64,000 nt of DNA, taken from positions 124,001 through 188,000 of the forward strand of contig JAWKUK010000008.1 of the NCBI GenBank assembly GCA_041398605.1, in the 5' to 3' direction. Source of the DNA: JAWKUK01 sp041398605 (GTDB lineage: Bacteria > Planctomycetota > UBA1135 > GCA-002686595). The notes under the pieces are model-generated. The model was not told the origin of the DNA. It saw nothing but the letters and a program-made list of their open reading frames with translations, and did not search any database. Shown piece by piece: positions 39,896 to 48,802 of this stretch. Position 1 is the first letter of the stretch; every line of letters begins with the position of its first letter. A program made the translations under genes and the position numbers.

Positions 39896-41050
39896 ATGAG
39901 GAGAGCCTTCAGGTGTCTTGGGGTGGCTCTGATCGTCTTGGTGATCGGCGGCGTCGGCCTGCGGCTCGGAGCCATGTACCTGCTCACAGGGCGCTGGTTC
40001 CCGCCCGACTACCGCAAGTTGGCGCTCGAGGGTCAACCGCTGGTTCAAGCCATCGACGAATTCAAACTGCACACCGGGCTCTGGCCAGACTCGCTGGACG
40101 AACTGGTGCCCGACTTCCTGTCCGAGAAGCCACCCGGTTACTGGGAATTCCAATGGCCGACCCTGTGCCTGTCTGGAGTCATGCCGCACACTGGGATTCT
40201 CTACACGTTCTGCCCTCCCGATATTGGCTGGTCCTCCGATGGAGATTTCGGCAAGGGGCCGATCTCGCTGCCAAAGCCCGTCACAACGCTCTCCGCTCCT
40301 CCACCCCAGGAACGATTCGAGAACGGAATCGCCGTCCTCGAGCGCCGTATCCGCTTGAACCCTGGACATCACGCGCTCTACAGAGACAAGGTTACGTACT
40401 TGGTGCACCAAGAGCGCCAGGCCGAGGCCGTTGCGGCCGCGCGGGAGGCTGCCGAGGTGTTCCCCGACGACTGGTGGCCACAGATGGCGCTCGCGGAACT
40501 GGCGCGGGGAGTAGCGCAAGAGCGGTCCTCTGCCGCCTTTGCTGATTGGGCTGACCAACACCCTAACTTCAACAACTATTGGTACCTGTTCGAGTATCGT
40601 CGCCAACATCACGAGCTGGACGCAGCATTGGACGCTTTGGAGCGAGCTGCAATCCACACCGTGGTTCGCGATCGAGACTATGACCGCTACACACCGGACT
40701 ATTTCTGTTTTACAGCGGCGGCGTATGCCTGCAGACTGCAGAAACCCGAGTTGACGCTGCGCCTCTGTGAGCAATGGGACCGCATGTCCAAAGAGCGAGG
40801 CTACGGCGGCAAGGGCGACATGGCCCTTCGGGCCGCCGCCTATCTGAACCTCGGCCGCACCTCAGAAGCCCAGGCGTGCGTTCGGCAGGCCATTGAGGAG
40901 CAGTGGCGACAAGCCGGCTGGCCGCGGGACCTGGGGCGTTTGAGCGCTGCAGCACAAGCTGGCGAGATCGACTTCGTCTACGACGCTGAAATGGGCGGTT
41001 CGGTGTATACCCCGCTGAGGATCTTCGAAGCATGGGGTTTGGACGAATGA
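39896..41050 (+). CDS. Membrane-anchored TPR-like protein of unknown function
   Basis: This is a 384-residue protein. A strong GAGGAAGG Shine-Dalgarno precedes the ATG, unusual in this window. Residues 8-33 form an N-terminal membrane segment (LGVALIVLVIGGVGL). Residues about 40-130 hold a pseudopilin-like domain of the type seen after membrane anchors (DEFKLHTGLWPDSLDELVP, then GILYTF). Residues about 140-384 are helical TPR-like units (NGIAVLERRIRLNPGHHALY, EAVAAAREAAEVFPDDWWP, EAQACVRQAIEEQWRQ). Base composition is visibly less GC-rich than the neighbours, consistent with foreign origin. No partner is evident. Confidence 0.7.
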   Translation: MRRAFRCLGVALIVLVIGGVGLRLGAMYLLTGRWFPPDYRKLALEGQPLVQAIDEFKLHTGLWPDSLDELVPDFLSEKPPGYWEFQWPTLCLSGVMPHTGILYTFCPPDIGWSSDGDFGKGPISLPKPVTTLSAPPPQERFENGIAVLERRIRLNPGHHALYRDKVTYLVHQERQAEAVAAAREAAEVFPDDWWPQMALAELARGVAQERSSAAFADWADQHPNFNNYWYLFEYRRQHHELDAALDALERAAIHTVVRDRDYDRYTPDYFCFTAAAYACRLQKPELTLRLCEQWDRMSKERGYGGKGDMALRAAAYLNLGRTSEAQACVRQAIEEQWRQAGWPRDLGRLSAAAQAGEIDFVYDAEMGGSVYTPLRIFEAWGLDE

Positions 41051-41238
41051 TCCGCTCGTCCCATCAAAGCAATCCCTGCGTGCAAGGAGTCGCCGTCACG
41101 CTCCGCCTTCAAGGCACTACGCGATCGCTCGAGTCGGTCGCGGCGCGAGCCACTCGCGAGGGGGTCGAGCTCCGAGGGCCCGGGCGTGTGACGGACGCGG
41201 CGCCGTCACACGAGGTACCCGGGTCCGGGCTGCGAGGG

Positions 41239-41871
41239 CTACAGGATGTCGAGGATCCCTGTCCCCCCGTCACCCGTCAACGTCACCGTGCTCGCGCGGT
41301 AGTTCACGTTGACCGCGAGCTTCGCGTTCCAGGGCAGGTCCTCCTTGTCGCAAACGATGCCGAGCGCGACGGCGGCGAAGCCGCGCGCGGTGTCGGTGTT
41401 GGCCTCTCGGGCCAGGAAATCGACCAACGTCGGCACCGAGCGAGCGTCCCCGATCGCGCCCAGTGCGCTCGCGATCGCGGCCTGGCTCGCTAGGCCGCGC
41501 GCGGTGGCGAGCATCTCGATGAGGCCGTCGAAGATCGATTTGTCACCCAGAAGGCCCAACGCGATCGCTGCTTGCCTCAAGAGCTCGGGGTGGTACTCCG
41601 ACGCCGCGACGGCGGCCTGAATCGGCTCGATCGCGCTGCGCGCTCCCATCAGGCCGAGGGCGACTGCGATGTGGCCGCGGGTCTCGTCCGAGCCCTTGAA
41701 GTCGTCCTTGAAGCGGCGCAGGAACAGTTCGGCGGAGACTTCGTCGCGGATCAACCCCAACGAGATCGCTCGCGCTCCCGTCGTCTGTGGGGTCTTGTCG
41801 CGACCGAATTCGTCGCGCAACGCGCCTCGCACGGCGAGGTCGACGGCGACGCCGTCATCCAGCTGCGCGCG
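41239..41871 (-). pseudogene. HEAT-repeat gene, 3' part, separated from its 5' part by an IS256-type element
   Basis: The reading frame from the IS junction (RAQLDDGVAVDLAVRGALRD) to the stop at 41239 encodes about 210 residues of regular HEAT/PBS-lyase-like repeats: HIAVALGLMGARSAIEPIQ, LLRQAAIALGLLGDKS, ASQAAIASALGAIGDARSVP and FAAVALGIVCDKEDLPWN. Removing the insertion and one 9-bp duplication joins it in frame to the fragment at 43291-43594, both sides giving Arg-Ala-Gln. The 5' end of the original gene is also lost beyond 43594. Confidence 0.8.
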
Positions 41872-43290
41872 GAGGTATGACCAGAAGTTGTGTTCCCGGC
41901 TGACTTGATCAGGTTGCGACGTACCCTTGGTGTCACGAATCACCACGACACCCAAGCCCCAACACGGGGAGGGCACGCCACCTGAATGAGAGTACGCACA
42001 TCCACCAACTTCAACCAGCCCCGACGGCCCAAGACGCGCTGAGCGAGCTTTTCAGGGAGGGAGCGAGGCGGATGCTGGTCGCCAAGCTGGACGTCGAGGT
42101 GCAGGAGCACATCGACCGCTTCCGGGGCGTCGTTGACGAGGTCGGCAAGCGCCGGGTCGTTCGCAACGGGTACCTGCCCGAGCGCGAGATCCTGACCGGT
42201 GTCGGACCGGTCCCGGTCAAGCAGCCCAGGGCGCGTGTCCACGGCAAGAGCGAGGACGAGGAGCACCTCGAGTTCAAGAGCAAGCTGATCCCGCCGTACC
42301 TGAGAAAGGCGAAGGACATCACCGAGCTCATTCCCTGGCTCTAACTCCGCGGCATCTCGACCAACGACATGGAGGAGGCCCTCTCGGCCCTCCTTGGAGA
42401 GAACGTGACGGGCCTCTCGCCCGCTTCCGTGGTGCGCTGCAAGAAGGTCTGGGAGGAGGAGTTCAAGGACTGGGAGAAGCGGTCGCTGGCAGGCAAGCAC
42501 TACGTCTATGTCTGGGCAGACGGCGTCTACTTCAACGTACGCCTGACCGGTGAGCGAGCGTGCATGCTGGTCCTGATCGGCGCAACAGCGGACGGGAAGA
42601 CGGAGCTCTTGGCCGTCCATGACGGCATGCGCGAGAGCGAGCAGTCGTGGACCGAGGTCATCGAGAGGCTGAAGTCGCAGGGACTCGAAGAGGCGCCGCT
42701 TCTGGCCGTCGGAGACGGCTCGCTGGGGTTCTGGAACGCGATCAGCAAGGCGTGGCCAGAGACGCGCCACCAGCGCTGCTGGACTCACAAGACTGCGAAC
42801 GTCCTGAACAAGCTCCCGAAGTCGACGCACGAGAACGCCAAGCACATGCTGCACGACATCTGGATGGCCGAGAGCCGCGCGCTCGCGTCGAAGGCCATGG
42901 AGCTGTTCGCGCGGACCTACTAGGCGAAGTACCCGAAGGCCGTCGGGTGCCTCCTTGGAGACCGCGAGGAGCTCCTGGCCTTCTACGACTTCCCCGCCGA
43001 GCACTGGCGTCACCTGAGGACGAGCAACCCGATCGAGTCGCTCTTCGCCACCGTCCGTCAGCGCCCGAGTCGGACCAAGGGCTGCGGCTCACGCGACGCG
43101 ACGCTCGCGATGGTTCTCCAACTCGCGCTCTGCGCTGAGAAGCGCTGGCGACGACTCAATGGACACGAACAGCTGGGCGCTCTCATCGAGGGTGTTCAGT
43201 TCATCGACGGCATCAACTCCAAGGACGCCAAGGGAGCCGACGCCGCGGCATGACCGAGGAATCCGAGAACACAACTCTTGACCATACCTC
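41872..43290 (+). mobile_element. IS256-family insertion sequence (1419 bp) with 9-bp target duplication
   Basis: Imperfect inverted repeats of about 22 bp (GGTATGACCAGAAGTTGTG at 41874 and the complement of CAACTCTTGACCATACC ending at 43288) bound the element. The 9-bp direct repeat CTGCGCGCG flanks it at 41863-41871 and 43291-43299, the duplication size expected for IS256. The element carries one transposase gene on the plus strand, which is dead through two stop codons. It is inserted in a HEAT-repeat gene. Confidence 0.88.
41982..43253 (+). pseudogene. IS256-family transposase with two in-frame stop codons
   Basis: One frame (41982-43253, about 423 codons) reads as a mutator/IS256-type DDE transposase. 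It contains ALSELFREGARRMLVAKLDVE, YLPEREILTGVGP, LRGISTNDMEEALSALLGE, YVWADGVYFNVRL (first Asp), LLAVGDGSLGFWNAI (second Asp), RHQRCWTHKTANVLNKLPK and TSNPIESLFATVRQR (Glu). It is interrupted by TAA at 42342-42344 (expected Tyr, in PWL-stop-LRGIS) and TAG at 42921-42923 (expected Glu, in ARTY-stop-AKYP). Each is a single-base change from a sense codon, so the inactivation looks recent. Confidence 0.88.
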
Positions 43291-43594
43291 CTGCGCGCGC
43301 CCGAACACACCGAGCGCGAGGCTGGTCCAGGGCGACTTCTGCCCCTTGGAGCGCCCGGCCAGCGTCATGAGCTGGTCCTGGATCCGCGCTGCAGCAGCTT
43401 CGCCTAGCTCACCGCCGACCCGGCGGCCCCCGGCCTGCGCCAGACCGATGAGGGCGAAGTACTCGGACTGATTGTCGGGCGCGTTCGTTGCGACCTCGTG
43501 CAGGCGCGTGAGGGCGGCTGTGTTGGCTGTCCCTGCGGCGTCGTCCGCGTCATTCGAGGCACCCGCGTGCGCGAGCATGCCGAGCGCGATCAGC
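43291..43594 (-). pseudogene. HEAT-repeat gene, 5' part left of the IS256 insertion
   Basis: About 100 codons in the same strand and frame as the fragment at 41239-41871 (LIALGMLAHAGASNDADD, LTRLHEVATNAPDNQSEY, FALIGLAQAGGRRVG, SPWTSLALGVFGRAQ). It stops abruptly at 43594, where the duplicated PQQ segment begins, so the start of the gene was removed by the duplication event. Confidence 0.75.
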
Positions 43595-44440
43595 CAGTTC
43601 CGATGACCGTCAGCGCGTTTGCGCCGGATTCGGGGAAGCTCCTCTGGCGCGCCACCCCATCGGGCTCGAGCGTCCCGATCCCGCCGCCGGTCGCGGTCGA
43701 CGACCACCGGATCTTCGTCACAGGCGGATACGGCGGAGGATCCACGTTGCTGTCGATCGAAAAGAGCGGTGACTACGTCGTGCGCGAGGTGTTCCACGTC
43801 GACAAGGGGGCGCAGCTGCACCCGCCCGTTGTGCTCGACGCATCTGTACCTGCTCGCGAACGAAAACAGGAACGACTCCCGGGTCCGCCGGCATCTCGGC
43901 GGCCTCGTGTGCTACGACCTCGAAGGCAACGAGCTGTGGTCGACGGGCGACGCCCCGTACATGGGACGCGGCCACATGCTGCGCGTCGGACGACACCTGT
44001 TGATCCAGGACGGCCTGAGCGGGTTCCTGCGCTTCGTCCGCGCGGCGCCGGACGGTTACCACCAGGTCTTCACGGCCAACGCGTTCGAGAGTCACCGAAG
44101 GACCGGCGCCGAATGTGGGCGCCGATGGCGCGAGCGAAGGGGACCGTCGTCGTTCGCGGAGAGCGAGAGCTCGCGTGCATCCTCCTCGGCGGCAAGCCGC
44201 CGGGCAACTAGCGGGGGGGTAGACGCTCGCGCCAGCTCGCGACGGAGTGTCCGTCACGGAGCGGCTGGAGCGCGCTGCGGGGCACGGCCGAGCGCGCTCC
44301 TCGCGCGAGATGATCCTGCGGCCCGCGGCGGTGGTCGTATCGGGCCACTAGGGGAGGCCGGCGAGGAGCCTGCACAGGTCCAGTGTGCGGACGAGCCGCG
44401 CTCGCCGTTCTTGACGTGGGGTTCGAAGGGCGCTTACCCC
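43595..44440 (+). pseudogene. Segmental duplication, copy 2: broken 3' half of the PQQ-propeller gene
   Basis: This 846-bp segment is nearly identical to 38411-39258. The coding part (43595-44211) lacks the first 238 codons of the parent gene. It has a 2-bp deletion after GTGCTCGACG (about 43840) and a 1-bp deletion near 44094, which throw the frame out and back. It cannot yield a complete propeller. The downstream 230 bp are also copied and run into the last codons of the MerR-family gene. Confidence 0.88.
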
Positions 44441-45207
44441 TGATCGGCGACCCCATTACGTTCCGCGTTGGCTTCGATGGCTGCGCGGAAATACACCGCG
44501 AGCCCGGGCGTGATGCGCTCGTAGCGCTCGCGGAAGCGTGGGTCGTCCGTGTAGAGGGCACCGAGGCCGACGTGCAGGGCCGCGTCGCAGTCGTAGAACC
44601 ACTTCTGTAGGTGGGCGCGGTGTCGAGCCGCGATCGCGATCGCTTCGGGAGCGCTCGCGACGACGCCCCGCCCGAGCAGCTCGGCGAGGTCACGCTCGAT
44701 CGATTCAAGCTCGCTGCGGATCACCTCCCACTCGCGTGGCCCGTACGTGCGCGTGCGGCGTTGAGACTCGCGCCACGCCTCGGTATCGCCCCAGCGTCCT
44801 TCGGCCTCTTCGGTCAGGGTGTCGGCGTCGAAGCCATCGAACATCTCTTCTGCAACCATGGGTCTGCCTTCGCCAAGGGATTCGAGGGTCCGGTCCAGGA
44901 GCGTCAACATCCGGCGATCCGCAGCCATGCGGGCCTCGACGGTGTCGCGCAGCGCTCGGAGTTCGGCGCGCCGATCGAACGAGGGCTCGTCGAGCACCCG
45001 CGCGATCGCCTTCAACGAGAGCCCGAGCGCTTGATGCACCCGGATCCTCTGCAGCCGTTCGAGGTCCGCCGTCGTGTAGAGGCGGTAGCTCGCACCACTG
45101 CGCGCCGAAGGGACGAGCAGCCCGATGGAGTCGTAGTGGTGCAACGATCGCACCGTGATCCGCGCCATACGGGCGACCTGCCCGACCGTCCAAACGTCCT
45201 GGTCCAT
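44434..45207 (-). CDS. MerR-family regulator with TipA-like effector domain
   Basis: This is a 257-residue protein. The N-terminal MerR winged helix-turn-helix (6-75: VGQVARMARITVRSLHHYDS, IGLLVPSARSGASYRLYT, ADLERLQRIRVHQALGLSL) is followed by a dimerising coiled coil (about 75-125). A C-terminal TipA-S domain follows (about 130-245, with FDADTLTEEAEGRWGDTEAW and HLQKWFYDCD and a closing YFRAAIEAN). TipA-like regulators bind thiopeptides or other hydrophobic drugs and activate resistance or export genes. The last codons fall inside the end of the duplicated segment, so the native C-terminus may have been changed by a few residues. No target gene is adjacent. Confidence 0.9.
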   Translation of the reverse strand: MDQDVWTVGQVARMARITVRSLHHYDSIGLLVPSARSGASYRLYTTADLERLQRIRVHQALGLSLKAIARVLDEPSFDRRAELRALRDTVEARMAADRRMLTLLDRTLESLGEGRPMVAEEMFDGFDADTLTEEAEGRWGDTEAWRESQRRTRTYGPREWEVIRSELESIERDLAELLGRGVVASAPEAIAIAARHRAHLQKWFYDCDAALHVGLGALYTDDPRFRERYERITPGLAVYFRAAIEANAERNGVADQG

Positions 45208-45346
45208 GGCCGCAGTTTCCGCCCTGACGCGACGTGAGGGTCAAGCATGATCTTCGCGGCCGAGCGAGATTCGCGCGGGCCCCGGGACACGGACGCTGGC
45301 AATGGTCGTACACAGGCGAGCCATCGGTGTGCCGGCGCCACGCACG

Positions 45347-47935
45347 TCAACGCTTGGGACCGACCACGAGATCGATGGCAGACGCGTCCCCGGGCCGCGC
45401 CACCTGGGCCTCGCTCCTGCCGCTGGACGCCTCCGGGTGCACGGCTGCGACGGTGAAGCGGAGGCCGGGCGGCAAACCGCTCAACTGCGCACGCCCCGCG
45501 GCGTCCGTACGTCGACCACCGTTCACGAAGAACGCGCCGCGCCCCTCGATCGCGCGGTAGTCACGCTCCGCCTTCGCCACAACAGCGTCCGAATGGGGGC
45601 CGCTGCCCGTCACGAACACGAACGCGCCCTCGACGGGATTGCCGCTGGGGTCGACGACCGTGACCTCGACCGTCGCCGTCGGTCCGACCCGCACTTCGAG
45701 GCCCGCCCGCACCTCGCGAGCGCCGAGCACGATCGGCCCGACCAGCCCCGTCCCTCGGCCGTGGACCGAGACCTGCACCATGTGCGGACCTGCGGCGAGG
45801 CCGACTTCGTGGACCTCGGCCGAGGAACGTGCCACGCCAGGGCCCGCGGCCCGTTGCACCGGAGGGGCGCGAATGAGGTTGGGACGGATGTCCAGCTCGA
45901 GGTCCCCCACTGGCAGATCCCAGAGCGGCCACACGAAGAGGTCGAAGCCCGCGATCGGAACGGGCTCGCCCGTCGTCGCGTCGACGGCGACACCATGTAG
46001 CTCGGCGTCGTGCAGGCCGACGTCGCGCGGGTCGTCCTCGCGCTTCAACTCAAGGACGTGGGCCACATCGCCCGTCGGAAGGTCGAGGGTCACCGACGAC
46101 GGTTGGCTGCCACCGCCTTGGGGCCAGTCGTAGTTGGGTGCCACACGCAGCGTGACGGGCCCGGCCGGCAACGCGTCGACGGTGAATGTTCCATCGACGC
46201 CGACGTGCACCGTTCGCCAACGGTTGGGCTCCAGCACGACGTTGACATTCAGCGCGCGCGCCTCGGCGGCGTCGAGCGCATCTGCGCCAGCCCAGCGGAA
46301 CTCGCCACGCAGCACGTGCGCGGCACCCAATTCGATGTCCCGGGCGTGCGCGCCCTCGGCGCCGATGACGAGCGTCGTGCGCAACGGCGCCGCGGCGGAG
46401 CGAGGCTCGATCCAGAGCGACTTCGGGCCCAGGCGCTTGCCAGCGAACGTGACGCGACCGCTCGCATCGGTGCGCGCATTGCCTTCTGCCAGATGCAGCC
46501 ACTGGCCCTGAGAGGACCACGCAGAGAACGGGACGTCGTCCCCCACGCTCGCGCGGTCCCGCGGGGCGACGTGGGTCAACTGAACGAGCGCGCCTTCGAC
46601 GGGCGCGCCGTTCGTGTCGCGCACGAGCACGTCCAGCGTGTAGTCCCCTGCGCGTTCCTCGGGTGGCAGCGCGACGACCAGATCCTGGTGGGTGGCGGCC
46701 CCACGGGTCGCATCCACGACGACGTCGGTGCGCAGCACGTAGCCGAGGTGGCCGGCCTCGAGGCGGAGCCGCGCTCGCTCGAGGCTGACGAGCCCGTCGC
46801 CAACCGGCGAGGTTCCGCGCCCTTCGGAGGTCCCGAATGGTACGACGAGGCGGTACGCGCCTTCGCCGTCGGCGACCGCCGAGCCGCTCCAGCGCGGGAA
46901 CTTCCCGCTGCGTTCGACGGTCGAGGCGCGGACGGTCGCGCCCGGGACCGCATGGCCTCGCGTGTCACAAACGCGACCGGTGAGCACGAACGGAGAGACG
47001 GCCGCCTGTTCGCCAGTGTGCGACGTGACGGCTTCACGCTCCTGCGTCGCAAGATCGACCTCTCGACCGAGCACCAGCGCTCCTGCGAGCGCCTCACCGG
47101 TGCCCGGGATATCGAGCGCAGCCGCGGCCCCCGTCGACGACGAGCGATCGCGCGAACCCACGGTCGCGCTCCAGACGCCGATCCCTCCGAGCGCCAGCAG
47201 CAACAGCAGCCAGCCGGCCGACTTCGACGCAACCAAGCCGCCCCCACCTGAGGCCGCCACAGCGGTGCTGCGGACGACGCGGGGCAGCCCGAGCAGGCCA
47301 TCGACGAGCTTCTCCAGCAGCGCGTCGTTGGAGGCGACGGACGCACTCGCAGACGCATTCGTCGGTGACAGGTGTCGTGCAGGCTCGCCGATGCCGACGA
47401 GCGCCGACATGCCCTCGGGTCGTAGCTGACGCCGCAAGCGCCCGAGCGCGGCGTCCACGCGCTCGTGGGCAGTGGACTCGGACGAGCCGAGCGCATGCCC
47501 GATGGCTGCGAAGGAGAGGCCTTCGCGAAAGCGCAGCTCGACGGCCAGACGCAGGCGGTCGGGTAGGGTCATGAGCGCCGAATCGAGCGCGCGCCGCGCC
47601 TCCCGCTCCTCCAAGCCCTCGCTGGGCACCGCCGTCTCCACTTGGCTTCGCTCCATCGCAATTCGCTCCTCTCGCGCGCGCCGTCGAGCGCGGCTCCGCT
47701 CGTGATCCAGGGCGACGCGCACGGCGAGCGCCACGACACCCTGTGTCCGGTCCCCATGGATCGCGAGCCGCGCGAGCGTCGTGCGCCCGTCGACGAGCCG
47801 CAGGAACGCCTCCTGCACGGCATCGCTGGCGAGTCCGTCGTCGCGCGTCACCCGCCGCGCGGCCCGCCAAGCGGGCGCGGCGGCGGCGAGGACGAGGGCG
47901 GCGTAGTCCGCGGGGGCGATGTCGGAGGCAGTCAT
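45347..47935 (-). CDS. ECF sigma factor fused to a transmembrane segment and extracellular Ig/carboxypeptidase-regulatory-like domains
   Basis: This is an 862-residue protein. Residues 18-175 are an ECF sigma factor: region 2 includes SDAVQEAFLRLVDG (37-50), and region 4 includes LPDRLRLAVELRFREGLSFA and the helix-turn-helix GHALGSSESTAHERVDAAL. A linker leads to a membrane segment (239-256, SAGWLLLLLALGGIGVW). The remainder (about 290-860) reads as several carboxypeptidase-regulatory or Ig-like beta modules, for example VLTGRVCDTRGHAVPGATVR, VLVRDTNGAPVEGALVQL and VEVTVVDPSGNPVEGAFVFV. The layout implies a sigma factor tethered to the membrane by its own sensor domain. Sigma proteins with long C-terminal extensions are known in Planctomycetes. 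The ATG overlaps the stop of the sulfatase fragment (ATGA). Confidence 0.85.
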   Translation of the reverse strand: MTASDIAPADYAALVLAAAAPAWRAARRVTRDDGLASDAVQEAFLRLVDGRTTLARLAIHGDRTQGVVALAVRVALDHERSRARRRAREERIAMERSQVETAVPSEGLEEREARRALDSALMTLPDRLRLAVELRFREGLSFAAIGHALGSSESTAHERVDAALGRLRRQLRPEGMSALVGIGEPARHLSPTNASASASVASNDALLEKLVDGLLGLPRVVRSTAVAASGGGGLVASKSAGWLLLLLALGGIGVWSATVGSRDRSSSTGAAAALDIPGTGEALAGALVLGREVDLATQEREAVTSHTGEQAAVSPFVLTGRVCDTRGHAVPGATVRASTVERSGKFPRWSGSAVADGEGAYRLVVPFGTSEGRGTSPVGDGLVSLERARLRLEAGHLGYVLRTDVVVDATRGAATHQDLVVALPPEERAGDYTLDVLVRDTNGAPVEGALVQLTHVAPRDRASVGDDVPFSAWSSQGQWLHLAEGNARTDASGRVTFAGKRLGPKSLWIEPRSAAAPLRTTLVIGAEGAHARDIELGAAHVLRGEFRWAGADALDAAEARALNVNVVLEPNRWRTVHVGVDGTFTVDALPAGPVTLRVAPNYDWPQGGGSQPSSVTLDLPTGDVAHVLELKREDDPRDVGLHDAELHGVAVDATTGEPVPIAGFDLFVWPLWDLPVGDLELDIRPNLIRAPPVQRAAGPGVARSSAEVHEVGLAAGPHMVQVSVHGRGTGLVGPIVLGAREVRAGLEVRVGPTATVEVTVVDPSGNPVEGAFVFVTGSGPHSDAVVAKAERDYRAIEGRGAFFVNGGRRTDAAGRAQLSGLPPGLRFTVAAVHPEASSGRSEAQVARPGDASAIDLVVGPKR

Positions 47936-48348
47936 GGGGCGGGAGGATCGCCTCCCGAAAGAAGGAGGGCGCCGAGGCGCGAGTCTTCGGGGAAAGTTGG
48001 AGAAAAGCGAGGATCGAACAGGGTCGTGTCATGGCGCCCGACGGGCCGCGCGTCGGCGTCGATGGAGGCCGACCGAGCCAGCGCCCGCACACGCAAGTCG
48101 TCGACCAGCGCCGCGAGCTGCTGCGAGACGTCGCGCGACTCACGCACATCGTGCTCCAAGTGATACAGCCCGTCCGCGCGGTCTCCGTCACCGAGGACGA
48201 GCTTCCCCGGACCGCGGCGTACGGCGCGCACGGCGCCATTCCGGTCGCAGTAGAGCACCTCAGATGGGTGTTCGTACACCCCTCCTCGCGCCACGACATG
48301 CGACCCGAGCGTGGGACTCTCCGAGCGATCACCTTCGAGCCATGTTCA
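47932..48348 (-). pseudogene. C-terminal remnant of a sulfatase-like gene
   Basis: The open stretch encodes SHVVARGGVYEHPSE, AVRAVRRGPGKLVLGD and GLYHLEHDVRESRDVSQQ, the usual C-terminal pattern of arylsulfatase-type proteins (W/GKLVL, then LYxLExDPxExxD). No N-terminal catalytic part is present. An in-frame TGA lies at its upstream edge, and further stops interrupt sulfatase-like text beyond it. A GTG at 48294 would still permit a 120-residue product. Its stop overlaps the start of the sigma-fusion gene (ATGA), so residual translation could couple to that gene. Confidence 0.55.
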
Positions 48349-48545
48349 AACGGCTTCATTCGCCGCGCCGAACTCGCGATGCTGCTTGAAGGAATCGAGC
48401 TAAGGGAGGGCCTGATCCGCCAACGCTTCGCCGATGCCCTTCGCATTCCTAGTCGTAACGACGCGCGCGCCGTTGACCATCACATTCGAGCATGAACTCG
48501 CGCAGCTGCGCGACGTGCTTGCCGCGCGAGGCGAAGGTCATTCGG
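48349..48545. other. Gene-free stretch
   Basis: No supported gene. Minus-strand reading gives stop-interrupted text that may be a continuation of the decayed sulfatase-like gene. Confidence 0.35.
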
Positions 48546-48690
48546 CTACGGCAGGACTACCAGGACCTGACCCGCAACGTGGAGGTCCTCCGCGAGTTCG
48601 GCCATCCACCGACCTCCGCACGACCCACAGGTCCCGCACGACTTGCACGAGAACGGGGCACGCAGGCGCGCCCAGGCATCGCCGTGCCTC
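48546..48690 (-). pseudogene. Possible IS91-family transposase fragment
   Basis: About 47 residues read FSCKSCGTCGSCGGRWMAEL and end QVLVVLP before a stop. The CK-x(2)-G-x-C-x-SC-x-x-R-x-MAE arrangement resembles the zinc ribbon of IS91-type Y1 transposases. Nothing else of such a transposase is visible nearby. Confidence 0.35.
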
Positions 48691-48802
48691 GTCGTCGGGA
48701 AGTCAAGACGGAGAGCTTCCAGGAGACAAACGACAGGCGCGTTGGAGCGGCGTCGGGCTTCCCTCGCGGAGCGCGCTTCGCGAGGACCCCGGCGCCGCGA
48801 GG

